Positions 54,333 through 63,289 of a stretch of 64,000 nt of DNA are shown here, one piece after another. Both the position numbers and the translations under genes were made by a program. Source of the stretch: Pleionea sp. CnH1-48 (GTDB lineage: Bacteria > Pseudomonadota > Gammaproteobacteria > Enterobacterales > Kangiellaceae); the NCBI RefSeq assembly GCF_024124665.1, contig NZ_JAMXSB010000007.1, positions 248,001-312,000 of the forward strand, written 5' to 3'. Positions within the stretch are counted from its first letter, which is position 1; each line of letters starts with the position of its first letter. The notes beneath the pieces are model-generated. The model was not told where the DNA came from. It made no database searches and saw only the letters and a program-made list of their open reading frames with translations.

Positions 54333-57300
54333 TTAACACTCACAGTTATTTTTTTCATAGTTTGGTCTTAGAGAATTTGCTAAATGTTCAGTTGCTCCAC
54401 CAATAAAGCCAGAAGCGACATCTCTGTCAATATCATTTAAATCCTCACGAGGTAGAGGTTTGACTTTAAGTCCTGCTTTTTTTGCCCAGTACTTAGGATT
54501 TAGCTTAGTTCTTTTCGGTTGATGCCAGTAAGGAGGATAGAGCTTCTTACCAACTATCGCACCAAATTTCCCCCCCAAGCCAGCGGCAATACCACTAGCA
54601 CCAGCTTCAAGGTAACTAACGTTATCAAAGCCATTACGTCTTGCTTGTTCAACAATAGACAGAGTACTCGATGCTAGTATTGTTCTGATAACTGATCCAC
54701 CACCAGAAACAATACCTGCTAATCCTGCATAAAGGCCAGCCCTAATGGCACACCATCCTCGTTTGCCAGAAACAAGTGCTGAAACCAGACCAAAACCGAA
54801 GCCAGCTAGCCCTCCAGCAAATTGTGCAGCAGGGATCTCGCCAGTTGGATCAACAAAAGATAACGGACTGTTTTCTACATAAGTATAAGTATTAATCCCA
54901 GCAGCTAAGCCAATAGGGTCACTTGTGATATATCGGCCTAACATCGGATCATAATAACGATTCCAGTTATAATGCAGATTTGTCTCACTATCGAAATACT
55001 GACCTGTAAATCTCAGGTTGTTTTCAACATCACTTACTAAGATTTCGGCACTACCCCATAAATCATAGTCGGCTTGCCATACAACAAACTGCTGTGAGTC
55101 GGTTAATATCTCGGGCGTTCCTATATGCGAGTTATGATAATAATAGATATCGTTGTACTCTAACATAGCTAGAGGCCGCTTATTGAGGTAAATATACTCC
55201 TTGGAGATATCTCCTTGCTCTGAAACCTCCGCAATTAATACCCCTTCCTGATTATAAATATAACGAGTGGTTACACCGTTAGCCGTTTTATGAGTTCGCA
55301 GACCATTCGCATTGTACTTATAGGTAATGAGATTACTGCTATTCATGGCACTGGCTAAACGGCCAGCGTGATTGTATTCAAACAACCAGCCGCCTTTAGA
55401 GCGCATATTTCCTGCGGCATCATAAGAGAATGAAAGGTTGTTGAAATCCGTTAACTTATTGTCATCATGACCATAGTTATAAACTGTGTACTTTGGTTCT
55501 TGAGTCGGTGTGAAAGCTAAACGTGAGTTAGATTTTCGCTTTTGATTCACTAACCACTTTTCAAAACGTGAGCTACCTTTGGATAGTTCAACCATGTCTG
55601 CTGAAAGCATCCCGCCCGCACAAAGCTGACGCAGGTTTTCACATTCTTCTGGAGAAACAAAAGAGCAAACAGTGTCTAAATCATCACATAGATTTGGGTC
55701 AGTGTCGCCGCCGCAATCTTGAATAGTCGGGTCACAACTGGGCGGTTCTTGGCAATCCGGTGCGTTAGGCAGGACGCCGCAAAGTGTCACATCACAATCA
55801 CCATAGGTACAGTTCTGCTCGGTATCCCAAAAGAGAGCAATACAATCGTCTAAGGTGTTGACTCCGAACACACCTACAGGACAAAACAACTCTTTTGTTC
55901 TATTGCCTACAAAGTCATAACCGTAAACCTTAAAGCCGCCTTCAACGTTCAGGCCCTTTATTTGATTACGTTCATCAAACCTAACGTTAACACTGCTTAA
56001 TGGGTTTAAGTTATCCGTAACGCCGCGCAGATTGCCTGCGGTGGTATAGTCATAGCTTTTGTCAAAGATATTACCGATAGTTGTACTCTGTAGATGGTAG
56101 TCTAAGTTGTATTGGTTATTTAAAGCCAAACCATTACCAAATGTCATGGATACCATTGGACCAAATGGCAAGTACTCAATATTGCTCGCAATCTCTTTTG
56201 ACTCTCCATTACTAAGAAGACTTACAGACTTAACCTGACCTTTATCAAGGTGGTAGTTAACCGTCTTACCGCTTGGGTAAATAACGCCTTCAAGCTGACC
56301 AAAAGCGTCATAGAGATAATCAGTAGTAAAGCTTTGACTACCGTCTTTCCAGATGACTTTTGTAATAGCGCCAAAGTCATTATAGAAATACTCAGTTACC
56401 CCTGAATCATCTTGAACTTTCGTTAGGCGTCCAATGCCCTGATTCCCGTTTTCAATGCTATCATAACTCAAGGTCACGTTTTCTAAGTTGTTAGGCGTGG
56501 TAACAGAAACCAAACGCTTTAAGGCGTCATAGACCATGTGTGACTCTGTTCCGCGAGCATCTTTGATATGAACAACGTTGCCTGCATCATCGTATTGATT
56601 TTCGGTAACACCGGTATCTGGACTAGTGCGTGTTAACACTTCACCAAACACGTTATTTTCGAAAACAGTTTCTAATGTGTTCTGAGCGGTGACTTTTAAG
56701 AGACTATCATCAGCATCAAAGGTTTGTTTGATTGACTCAGAGGCACTATCGCCAAGCTCGGCTGCACGTCCTAATTCATCCAACCAGAAGCCTTTATAAT
56801 AACCGTCCGCGTCTTCAAAACCTGTGTAGGTTGTTCGAGACCTACTGATATTAGTCTTACTTGAGTTGCTTGCGGTCACTTCTGTCAGTGCATTAAAGCG
56901 ATTGTAAGCATACTGTGTTGTAAACTGCTTTGCGCCTAAACTATCTATCAGGTTAACAATGTGAGGGCGGTTTTCTTTATCCGGTGTAATATCAACCTTT
57001 TCACCTTGAGCATTCACAATGCTGGTTAGCGCTCCCGATGCTGTGTAGTGATAAGTAAATGATTCGCCGTTTGAAACGACCACCGACTTTAGACGATTAA
57101 CACCTTCATAAGTGAGTTCTAACGTTCTTAACAATTCGCCTTCACTGCTGGCTTGAGTCAGCTTTTTGATTCGCCCTAAGTCATCATAGACAACAGTAAT
57201 CACTAAACCGTTGGGGCTTTCAATTCGTCCAACCTTGCCATCTAGCGTGTAGTCAGAAAGGTAAGTTACATGACCTAGAGCGTTAGTAATAGACTTTAGT

Positions 57301-59924
57301 TGACTGCATGAACTGCTTAAGCCAGCGCAATCATAATAGTTTAAGGTCACTACATCATTAACATCTTTTCTAGGGCCGTCAATTGATACCACTTGATTAT
57401 TATCATTGTATGTCAAGAATGTAACACGACTTGACTCAATGCCTTGCGCATCTTTCCCTACCTCTCTAACGGCAACAACATTATAACTTGCATCATAGTC
57501 GAAGTGCTTAGTTAGCTGACCTCCGTTTGCTAACTTCGGATAGGTAATGCTTTTGATTAGGTCCAACTTATCGTTAACATAATCAAAGACCGTTTTGCGC
57601 ACCAAAGCTTCATCAACGGATTTAAGCAAACCACTACTGGTATACTCATACTTCGTTGTTATTTGGCGATTGCTTTGCCTCTCGGTCCACGAAATCAAAC
57701 GACCTTCTGAGTCATACTTGATGACGTCGGTTTGAGTATTTTTCTCACCATCATGAAAGTATATTTGCGAAATCTCACCAAAATTGAAGTTATCATCTGA
57801 GTGAAAGAGATAGTTTTCTCTTTTAGCCCAGCCGTTGTTCACTTGATTACTTTGGTACTCAATATAATTTTCTGGGCTTACATACCACGAACTTGAGTTA
57901 CCATCATAAAAGTATTCTGACTTTTTATCATCAGGGTCGGTAACTGTTATGCGATAATACTCCCACATACCGCTATCGCCTGTTGGGTAGCCAATACCAG
58001 TATCAACACCATCTGCTGGCTCTGTCTTAAACTTCCAAGTTCCTTCAAACGGCTTTGTTATCTCAGTGATATACACATCACTATCATATTTTATCGTACT
58101 CTTATAGCCCCCCATATCTGTGAGAGAAACAAGGTTTTTATTGGAGTCATATTCAAAGATTGCTTTTCTACCGAAGGGATCAGAGACCTCTTTAACTAAA
58201 CCACTAGAGTAGTAAGTAATTCTTGATTTGCGTCCTTGTGCATCTTGAATAGTTTTTAACTGAATATTGCTGTTATAACCTAACTTTACTTTATGGCCGT
58301 AAATGTCTTTTATTTGTGTCAGCAGTACTTGTTGTGAATGGGTGTTATCAGGAATAGCAAAGGTGTACTGAGTACCATCTAATAAAGTCAACTCGTAATG
58401 TGTTGAATGAACTTTTTTCAAAGCTGACTCGGAACCATAAGCTTTAGCAAAACCGCCTTTACCATCAGCAATAAACACCATGCGACGGCCATCGGCCATA
58501 AATACCGTTGCCGCTTCGCCAGGATCTTCAACTAAGTACATGCCGTAGCTGAAAGACCATTTATTTCCAAAAGGCTCATACTGTTGAAGAGCTGATTGAG
58601 AATTGTAACTAAGTTTTAACTCAATGTTGGGACCATAGGGCGTTTCATACCAAATAGGCGTGTCAGTAGCATATAGATTCATACTAACTTTATTCACTGA
58701 CCAAACAGGGCAGCCTTTACCACCTGCGGGACACTCGTTCTGCTTTGGTTCGCCTAAATCGGATTCTGGTCGTTGGATTCCACAGCAACCGCCATAGGTC
58801 AGCTCTGCATCTAACAAAGACATCGCTTTGCTTTCTAATGAAGCGAGTAACGGAGAATCTTTCTCAGAGAACACTAAAAGTTTACCGTCCCACTCTTGAG
58901 AAAACTCTTTTTGTGTTTGAGTAAAACGTCGTTGCTTTTGTTCATCATAGATGGTCACACCTTTATCATTGACCTGTTCGACAATCCAATAATGGCCTAA
59001 ACCATTCGTAGCGCTTCGGTCGATGTGAGCAATGGCAGGTAGAGGCATGTCTTTAAGCTCATCAGGAGACACATTAAGCGCTTTCATGGCATAACCATAA
59101 TCACCCGCAAGCTCGCTTAACTCTTTAATACTAAAACCCTTAGCATTATTTGGAAGTAGCGAGCGAACTCTTTTTGCTTCGACAAACTTACCATCACGTT
59201 CCAGCAAATCACTAAAGGCTCGGTTTCCGCAATTTGCCAGAGCTTTGCCCTGTGCTTTAAGTTTTGCAATACGGCTTATCCACGTAGCCGCATAGGTTCG
59301 TTGACGCCAATCAGAGCCATCTTTCTTAAGCTCCGAAAAAATACCTTGTGCATCGCTCAAGCTGTTTTCCATGACTCGTAAAACAGCTAAACGGCTCTTT
59401 GCTTTTTCGGCAACTTTTCGAGCGCCTTCAAAACGATGGTTTTCATACTTCTTTACAATGCGAGAAAAGCGCTCATTGGCCTCACGATAACGGCCATTAA
59501 AGCGGGCTTCGCAACCCATATGCAAATCGGCCTCACCCGCCCAGATACCGTTCGGGTACTTCGCTAAGTAATCGCTCATTAAATTAGAAGCGTACTTATA
59601 GTTGTGCTGATTCCACTCATCCATCGCTTGAGCAAACGCACTATTTTGAGTGGCTATCGTATCTGTGCTGATACGAGAAAGCGAAAGGGATAATGAGGGG
59701 TCGTTAGTATCTACGTTAGGATGTAAAATCCCGCCTAGCTGTCCAGAGGCTTTTACATCATCTATTGAGGGGTTTTGAATATTTCCCACCGCTAAAAGTG
59801 AGGGCTTTATTTCACTCTGTCTTTCAGTTAATTTAGATTGACTAAACGCAGAGGGTAGACTTAAAACCGATAACGAACTTATTAATGATAAAGCTAAAAT
59901 ATTTTTCCTATTAAAAAACTTCAT
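54333..59924 (-). CDS. Sec-exported RHS/YD-repeat protein with C39-like peptidase domain
   Basis: A 1863-residue protein. It has an N-terminal Sec signal peptide (ILALSLISSLSVLSLPSAFS) and a helical TPR-like region at about 90-225. A C39-like domain follows, with Cys232 (ANCGNRAF), His311 (GLGHYWIV) and Asp327 (VTIYDEQ). After that come an RHS N-terminal region, about 1000 residues of YD repeats, and an RHS core ending in RYITSDPIGLAAGINTYTY and SFVDPTGE. The Cys-His and His-Asp spacings (79 and 16) equal those known for the ComA peptidase. A Cys-rich insertion (about 1350-1440) interrupts the core. The last 167 residues form a Gly-rich, hydrophobic tip. AGGAG precedes the start. The tip activity is unknown. 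Confidence 0.9.
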   Translation of the reverse strand: MKFFNRKNILALSLISSLSVLSLPSAFSQSKLTERQSEIKPSLLAVGNIQNPSIDDVKASGQLGGILHPNVDTNDPSLSLSLSRISTDTIATQNSAFAQAMDEWNQHNYKYASNLMSDYLAKYPNGIWAGEADLHMGCEARFNGRYREANERFSRIVKKYENHRFEGARKVAEKAKSRLAVLRVMENSLSDAQGIFSELKKDGSDWRQRTYAATWISRIAKLKAQGKALANCGNRAFSDLLERDGKFVEAKRVRSLLPNNAKGFSIKELSELAGDYGYAMKALNVSPDELKDMPLPAIAHIDRSATNGLGHYWIVEQVNDKGVTIYDEQKQRRFTQTQKEFSQEWDGKLLVFSEKDSPLLASLESKAMSLLDAELTYGGCCGIQRPESDLGEPKQNECPAGGKGCPVWSVNKVSMNLYATDTPIWYETPYGPNIELKLSYNSQSALQQYEPFGNKWSFSYGMYLVEDPGEAATVFMADGRRMVFIADGKGGFAKAYGSESALKKVHSTHYELTLLDGTQYTFAIPDNTHSQQVLLTQIKDIYGHKVKLGYNSNIQLKTIQDAQGRKSRITYYSSGLVKEVSDPFGRKAIFEYDSNKNLVSLTDMGGYKSTIKYDSDVYITEITKPFEGTWKFKTEPADGVDTGIGYPTGDSGMWEYYRITVTDPDDKKSEYFYDGNSSSWYVSPENYIEYQSNQVNNGWAKRENYLFHSDDNFNFGEISQIYFHDGEKNTQTDVIKYDSEGRLISWTERQSNRQITTKYEYTSSGLLKSVDEALVRKTVFDYVNDKLDLIKSITYPKLANGGQLTKHFDYDASYNVVAVREVGKDAQGIESSRVTFLTYNDNNQVVSIDGPRKDVNDVVTLNYYDCAGLSSSCSQLKSITNALGHVTYLSDYTLDGKVGRIESPNGLVITVVYDDLGRIKKLTQASSEGELLRTLELTYEGVNRLKSVVVSNGESFTYHYTASGALTSIVNAQGEKVDITPDKENRPHIVNLIDSLGAKQFTTQYAYNRFNALTEVTASNSSKTNISRSRTTYTGFEDADGYYKGFWLDELGRAAELGDSASESIKQTFDADDSLLKVTAQNTLETVFENNVFGEVLTRTSPDTGVTENQYDDAGNVVHIKDARGTESHMVYDALKRLVSVTTPNNLENVTLSYDSIENGNQGIGRLTKVQDDSGVTEYFYNDFGAITKVIWKDGSQSFTTDYLYDAFGQLEGVIYPSGKTVNYHLDKGQVKSVSLLSNGESKEIASNIEYLPFGPMVSMTFGNGLALNNQYNLDYHLQSTTIGNIFDKSYDYTTAGNLRGVTDNLNPLSSVNVRFDERNQIKGLNVEGGFKVYGYDFVGNRTKELFCPVGVFGVNTLDDCIALFWDTEQNCTYGDCDVTLCGVLPNAPDCQEPPSCDPTIQDCGGDTDPNLCDDLDTVCSFVSPEECENLRQLCAGGMLSADMVELSKGSSRFEKWLVNQKRKSNSRLAFTPTQEPKYTVYNYGHDDNKLTDFNNLSFSYDAAGNMRSKGGWLFEYNHAGRLASAMNSSNLITYKYNANGLRTHKTANGVTTRYIYNQEGVLIAEVSEQGDISKEYIYLNKRPLAMLEYNDIYYYHNSHIGTPEILTDSQQFVVWQADYDLWGSAEILVSDVENNLRFTGQYFDSETNLHYNWNRYYDPMLGRYITSDPIGLAAGINTYTYVENSPLSFVDPTGEIPAAQFAGGLAGFGFGLVSALVSGKRGWCAIRAGLYAGLAGIVSGGGSVIRTILASSTLSIVEQARRNGFDNVSYLEAGASGIAAGLGGKFGAIVGKKLYPPYWHQPKRTKLNPKYWAKKAGLKVKPLPREDLNDIDRDVASGFIGGATEHLANSLRPNYEKNNCEC

Positions 59925-60195
59925 TTCTTAATTTCTCCTGAAGTTCCATTTAAAAAAAAGCATCAGAAAATCACAGATAGCGACCTTGCTACAATTATGG
60001 ACTTCCTGATGTCATGCCAATCGCAACAAAACATCCGGTCTTATTGCTGGGCCGAAATGCTACAGAACGGATAGAGCTTTAAAAAGGAAAATATGCAAAT
60101 ATTTCATAATAAATTCACATAGGAGATATATCTGCGAGCAACTACCTCCAAATGAGATACATCACTTAGTAGTACGTAACTTATTGATAAACTGC

Positions 60196-60609
60196 CTACT
60201 TTTTCAAGCGCTTTTGTAACGTGCTATCAACTATCCCACGAAGCAATGAGCGAAAGCCCAACGTATCAATGAAGAGTCCGGCCATCAAATACCAGTACCA
60301 TTCCGGCGTCTCTTTTAAGGCTTCAAATCCTTGTTTTACATAAATTTGCATATCAGGGATAAACGATAAAATAATTGGAACGGTCCCAATCACCAATAGA
60401 TATTCATCTTTCCAGCCTCGTGTTTTCAATGCGACTAAATCAAGATTGATGTCTGCGGCTTCCTGATTTTCTGCACGTCTTATTTTACTTTGAGATTCAG
60501 CTTTTAAAACTGCTAACTGTGTCTCTGTTTTGATTTTCTTTACTTCTTGTCTGTGAGAGACCCAGTTAACCAACGGACCTGATAAAACTTCTAATACTTT
60601 TAATAACAT
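60196..60609 (-). CDS. Holin-like phage membrane protein
   Basis: A 137-residue protein. A positively charged, coiled-coil-prone N-terminal part (HRQEVKKIKTETQLAVLKAE) precedes hydrophobic segments at about residues 75-93 (YLLVIGTVPIILSFIP) and 108-125 (WYWYLMAGLFIDTLGF). The layout fits the holin-type 3-TM family of phages and gene-transfer agents (PF11351-like), which let the endolysin reach the cell wall. It follows the HNH gene by about 20 bp and lies before the RHS gene. Together with the lysozyme it makes a likely lysis pair, separated by the RHS insertion. Confidence 0.75.
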   Translation of the reverse strand: MLLKVLEVLSGPLVNWVSHRQEVKKIKTETQLAVLKAESQSKIRRAENQEAADINLDLVALKTRGWKDEYLLVIGTVPIILSFIPDMQIYVKQGFEALKETPEWYWYLMAGLFIDTLGFRSLLRGIVDSTLQKRLKK

Positions 60610-60630
60610 TCCTTTTATTTTCTCCTTAAG

Positions 60631-60978
60631 CTACTCCCTAGCTGTTTTATAATCATGACATGGATAACAAAGCGATTGCAGATTGTCAGGACTATCGGTC
60701 CCGCCTCGCGCTTTCGGTGTGATATGGTCAACCGTTTGTGCTGCTTGTATGCGACTGACTGCGAAACATATCTGACACAAGTACTTATCACGCGCTAAGA
60801 TTTCCTTTCTTAGCTTTTGCCACTTTGCACCATAGCCACGTTGTGACGATGTTCCCCGCTCACTTTGCCATTTACCCCAACTTGCTAAGTGTGCATGCTC
60901 GCTACAATATCCATGTCTTTCTATCGTTAACTTTGTGCAGCCTCTTTTTCTGCACCCTCTAGGCGCTCGCTGCGGCAT
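60631..60978 (-). CDS. HNH endonuclease
   Basis: A 115-residue phage-type nuclease. A Cys/His cluster at the N-terminus (CRKRGCTKLTIERHGYCSEH) is followed by RGYGAKWQKLRKEILARDKYLCQIC and the HNH motif VDHITPKARGGTDSPDN, LQSLCYPCHDYKT. Such HNH proteins often lie beside terminase genes and help in packaging or act as homing nucleases. Here no terminase is visible. It overlaps nothing and is 12 bp downstream of the small coiled-coil membrane protein gene. Confidence 0.92.
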   Translation of the reverse strand: MPQRAPRGCRKRGCTKLTIERHGYCSEHAHLASWGKWQSERGTSSQRGYGAKWQKLRKEILARDKYLCQICFAVSRIQAAQTVDHITPKARGGTDSPDNLQSLCYPCHDYKTARE

Positions 60979-60990
60979 TCGTTTGCCTCC

Positions 60991-61275
60991 TTATTGTTTA
61001 TTACCTACAGCCCTAACAATCGCGATTTCTTTTTGATTCGTTAAGGCTGTCTTGTGTATTTCTTTTAACTGGCTCTCAGTTTGTGAAAGCCTCTGATTTA
61101 TTGCGGCTAATCTCGCGGCTGTCTCGATAGACATTTCGCGAGTCTCATCTAACTTGACCGCAATCTGATTTAGTCGCGCGTCCACGTTGCGCGTGTAGTA
61201 GGTTGTGAAGCCTTGGAGAATCGTGAAGGTAATCCCCAAGACTGCAACCAGTATTTGTGTTTTATTTTCTTTCAT
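60991..61275 (-). CDS. Small membrane-anchored coiled-coil protein (spanin-like)
   Basis: A protein of about 94 residues with an N-terminal TM segment (ILVAVLGITFTILQGFTTYY) followed by a heptad-like helical part rich in Gln, Glu and Leu (LNQIAVKLDETREMSIETA and further). This is the shape of an inner-membrane spanin (Rz-type) or a phage membrane accessory protein, but no outer-membrane partner is seen. The ATG at 61275 is used; GTG at 61284 would add three residues. It is next to the HNH and holin genes. Confidence 0.6.
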   Translation of the reverse strand: MKENKTQILVAVLGITFTILQGFTTYYTRNVDARLNQIAVKLDETREMSIETAARLAAINQRLSQTESQLKEIHKTALTNQKEIAIVRAVGNKQ

Positions 61276-61429
61276 CTTTATCACTTTATTGCTATAACTA
61301 ACCTAATAAGTACAACCGCAAATCAGTGAAAGCTATTTATTTTTTCTCACAGAACAGAGTCTTAGATGCTAATCATTCAAAATATTCTCAGATAATTTTG
61401 ACTTAATGACTTAGGTGCTGAATCAGGAT

Positions 61430-61966
61430 ATGGAAGCAAAGCAATGTTATAGCTTAATTACCAAATACTATGAAGAGGCTTTAACTGAACTGTTTAGCTC
61501 TTTTGGATGCGAGGTTGTAAAATGCAACCAAGAAGTCAGCAACCTAACGTCCGAGCCTTTAGCAAGAATAGATGCAGGTACTTTTGATTTAGAGGTAATA
61601 CTCATTTTAAATGTGCCCATGACAGTCCTCTCACTCACCTATCCAGTAAGCGGTGAGATAATCAACATAGATGATGAGGCTTTAGAGGACTGGCTCCTTG
61701 AGCTATCTAACCTTTTGATTGGAAAAGTGAAGTCAAAATTAATCAACCACAATTGCATTCTTCAACTGGGCCTACCTGATGCTATATTTGGAGGTCACCT
61801 GTCTAGCTATCAAGAATCTTCTTATGACACGACAAGAGTTAATTTAGAAGTGGATGGAGAGCTGATTGTAACATATATTGGGGTTGATTTTTTATGTGAA
61901 CATATTTCTTTTGATGAAGCTAAAGGGGAAAGCACCTATGTAGAGGGTGACCTTGAGCTTTTTTAA
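61430..61966 (+). CDS. Unknown acidic protein on the opposite strand (candidate cargo gene)
   Basis: A cytoplasmic protein of about 178 residues. GTG at 61415 and ATG at 61430 are both possible starts. The sequence is acidic and contains LARIDAGTFDLEVILILNVPMTVLSLTYPVS in a beta-rich first half and ends GESTYVEGDLELF. No family recognised. It is the only plus-strand gene among the leftward phage genes here, which is a usual sign of a moron or lysogenic cargo gene with its own promoter. No toxin or repressor motif seen. Confidence 0.6.
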   Translation: MEAKQCYSLITKYYEEALTELFSSFGCEVVKCNQEVSNLTSEPLARIDAGTFDLEVILILNVPMTVLSLTYPVSGEIINIDDEALEDWLLELSNLLIGKVKSKLINHNCILQLGLPDAIFGGHLSSYQESSYDTTRVNLEVDGELIVTYIGVDFLCEHISFDEAKGESTYVEGDLELF

Positions 61967-62024
61967 CAAAGTTGATAGTTCAAAACACAGTAGCCCAACC
62001 TCTTTATTGATAAGTACAGCCTCT

Positions 62025-62456
62025 TTATACTCCCCCAGCAAAATAAATAATCTTATTTGCATCATAACCAATACTTACGCCCGCTTTTCCTCTCCCTTGG
62101 CGGGCCTCTGAGATTCTTCTAGCTGCCTTGACTATATTCCCCAAATCAAAATCGTTATTGACCATGCAGCGAATAACATCATTGCAAGTTACGTCTAATG
62201 ATTCGCCTTTCTGATTCGTAATAGTGAAATCATAATAGCTGGAGGAACCGCCAGAACTTTTAATAGATTCATTCTCGTTAACTCTCACAGACTCAGGATA
62301 GCCGTTAATAGTCGTTTCAAACCCGCTTTGCTTCCACTCGCCAGCACCAGAACCCTTTTTAATACAATCATGACAACTATAAACGTCGCAGTTTTTAGAT
62401 TTACTATAATAGAGACAGCTATCTTTTAAGCTGCCTTCTGTTGTTTCGGTTTCCAT
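62025..62456 (-). CDS. Unknown phage protein with N-terminal Cys cluster
   Basis: A 143-residue protein overlapping the exonuclease gene end by 31 bp in another frame. Four Cys in CLYYSKSKNCDVYSCHDC near residues 14-31 may bind zinc. The second half (NDVIRCMVNNDFDLGNIVKAARRISEA) resembles, loosely, the DUF3310-type nucleotide-kinase-like segment of T7-like phages. The function is unknown. The overlap and same direction put it in one transcript with polymerase and exonuclease. Confidence 0.6.
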   Translation of the reverse strand: METETTEGSLKDSCLYYSKSKNCDVYSCHDCIKKGSGAGEWKQSGFETTINGYPESVRVNENESIKSSGGSSSYYDFTITNQKGESLDVTCNDVIRCMVNNDFDLGNIVKAARRISEARQGRGKAGVSIGYDANKIIYFAGGV

Positions 62457-63274
62457 AAAATCACTTTCTTATTTTCATTATCCCAATCAGAGGCCCTAAG
62501 AATACGCGCCATGCGTGCGTTCAATAGTGCAACCTCTTCGCTCAAATCATTTACCTCGTAGGTACTCAAAACGATTTCCCAAGGATCATCGCAAGGAACC
62601 TCACGACGCCTTAACTCCGTTTCACCCTTGCGTTTTCCACTCTTAAGAACATGTTCATAAAGCTCAACTTTTTTCTTACTCATAATCAAACGTAAAGCTG
62701 TGGCCATGCCAAAACTTGGTGCACCTTGAAAACCATCTGTAGGATCGCCCGCTATGCACTGCGCATAGAAAAAGTTATCTGCGTCTTGCTCTGTGATTAG
62801 CCTTGGTGAAGCGTCTTTATCAGGGTTAAAGAAAAGTCCAGGCACTGTTTGAATATCTTTATCTATCGATACAGCGATTTTTTCATAACCTTGTTTATAG
62901 CGTGGCTCCGTCATTAGAATGCCTATAATGTCATCACCTTCCAGTTTAGGACGCATAAAAGATTCGTAATGCTCTGCTAGCATTCTTTTCACTTTCTCAA
63001 GTCCTAAAGGTCTTATAGATTCTTTTCGACCGCCTTTGTAATCTCCAAGCTCGTGCCTAAAGTAACCGCTTGGATCACTCCAACAAAACACCACCTCGGC
63101 TTTGAGTTTCTCTGCGATTGAGTCAATTTGTTTAGTAGCCGATTCAACAGCTCTTTGTTTATTTATGTGTGCCGTACAAATGCCATCACCCCAATCGCTT
63201 AGTTTTTCATGAGCAACCGCCGCTTTCCATGCGAACGGATCACCATCTAAAATTAGCACTCTTTTAATCTTCAA
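62426..63274 (-). CDS. T7 gp6-like 5'-3' exonuclease
   Basis: A 282-residue nuclease of the FEN/5'-exonuclease family. The acidic metal-binding motifs are visible: LDGDPFAWKAA at the start, KLEGDDIIGIL, VSIDKDIQTVPG and AGDPTDGFQGAPSFG. Two regions match T7 gp6 closely (LKSGKRKGETE and MARILRASDWDNENKKVILWKP). It should degrade host DNA and remove primers. No ATG start is available: TTG at 63274 is used here, with AAGGAG very near; GTG at 63259 is the alternative. It follows the DNA polymerase gene by 15 bp, the gp5-gp6 order of T7. Confidence 0.92.
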   Translation of the reverse strand: MKIKRVLILDGDPFAWKAAVAHEKLSDWGDGICTAHINKQRAVESATKQIDSIAEKLKAEVVFCWSDPSGYFRHELGDYKGGRKESIRPLGLEKVKRMLAEHYESFMRPKLEGDDIIGILMTEPRYKQGYEKIAVSIDKDIQTVPGLFFNPDKDASPRLITEQDADNFFYAQCIAGDPTDGFQGAPSFGMATALRLIMSKKKVELYEHVLKSGKRKGETELRRREVPCDDPWEIVLSTYEVNDLSEEVALLNARMARILRASDWDNENKKVILWKPKQQKAA

Positions 63275-63289
63275 TCTCCTTATTAAAAT

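Noticed and set aside
49133-60179. Shared 10-mer TAGTACGTAA at 49133-49142 and 60170-60179 as a phage promoter or attachment repeat
   Set aside because: A 10-base match is expected by chance in this length, flanking bases differ, and the positions do not fit element ends.
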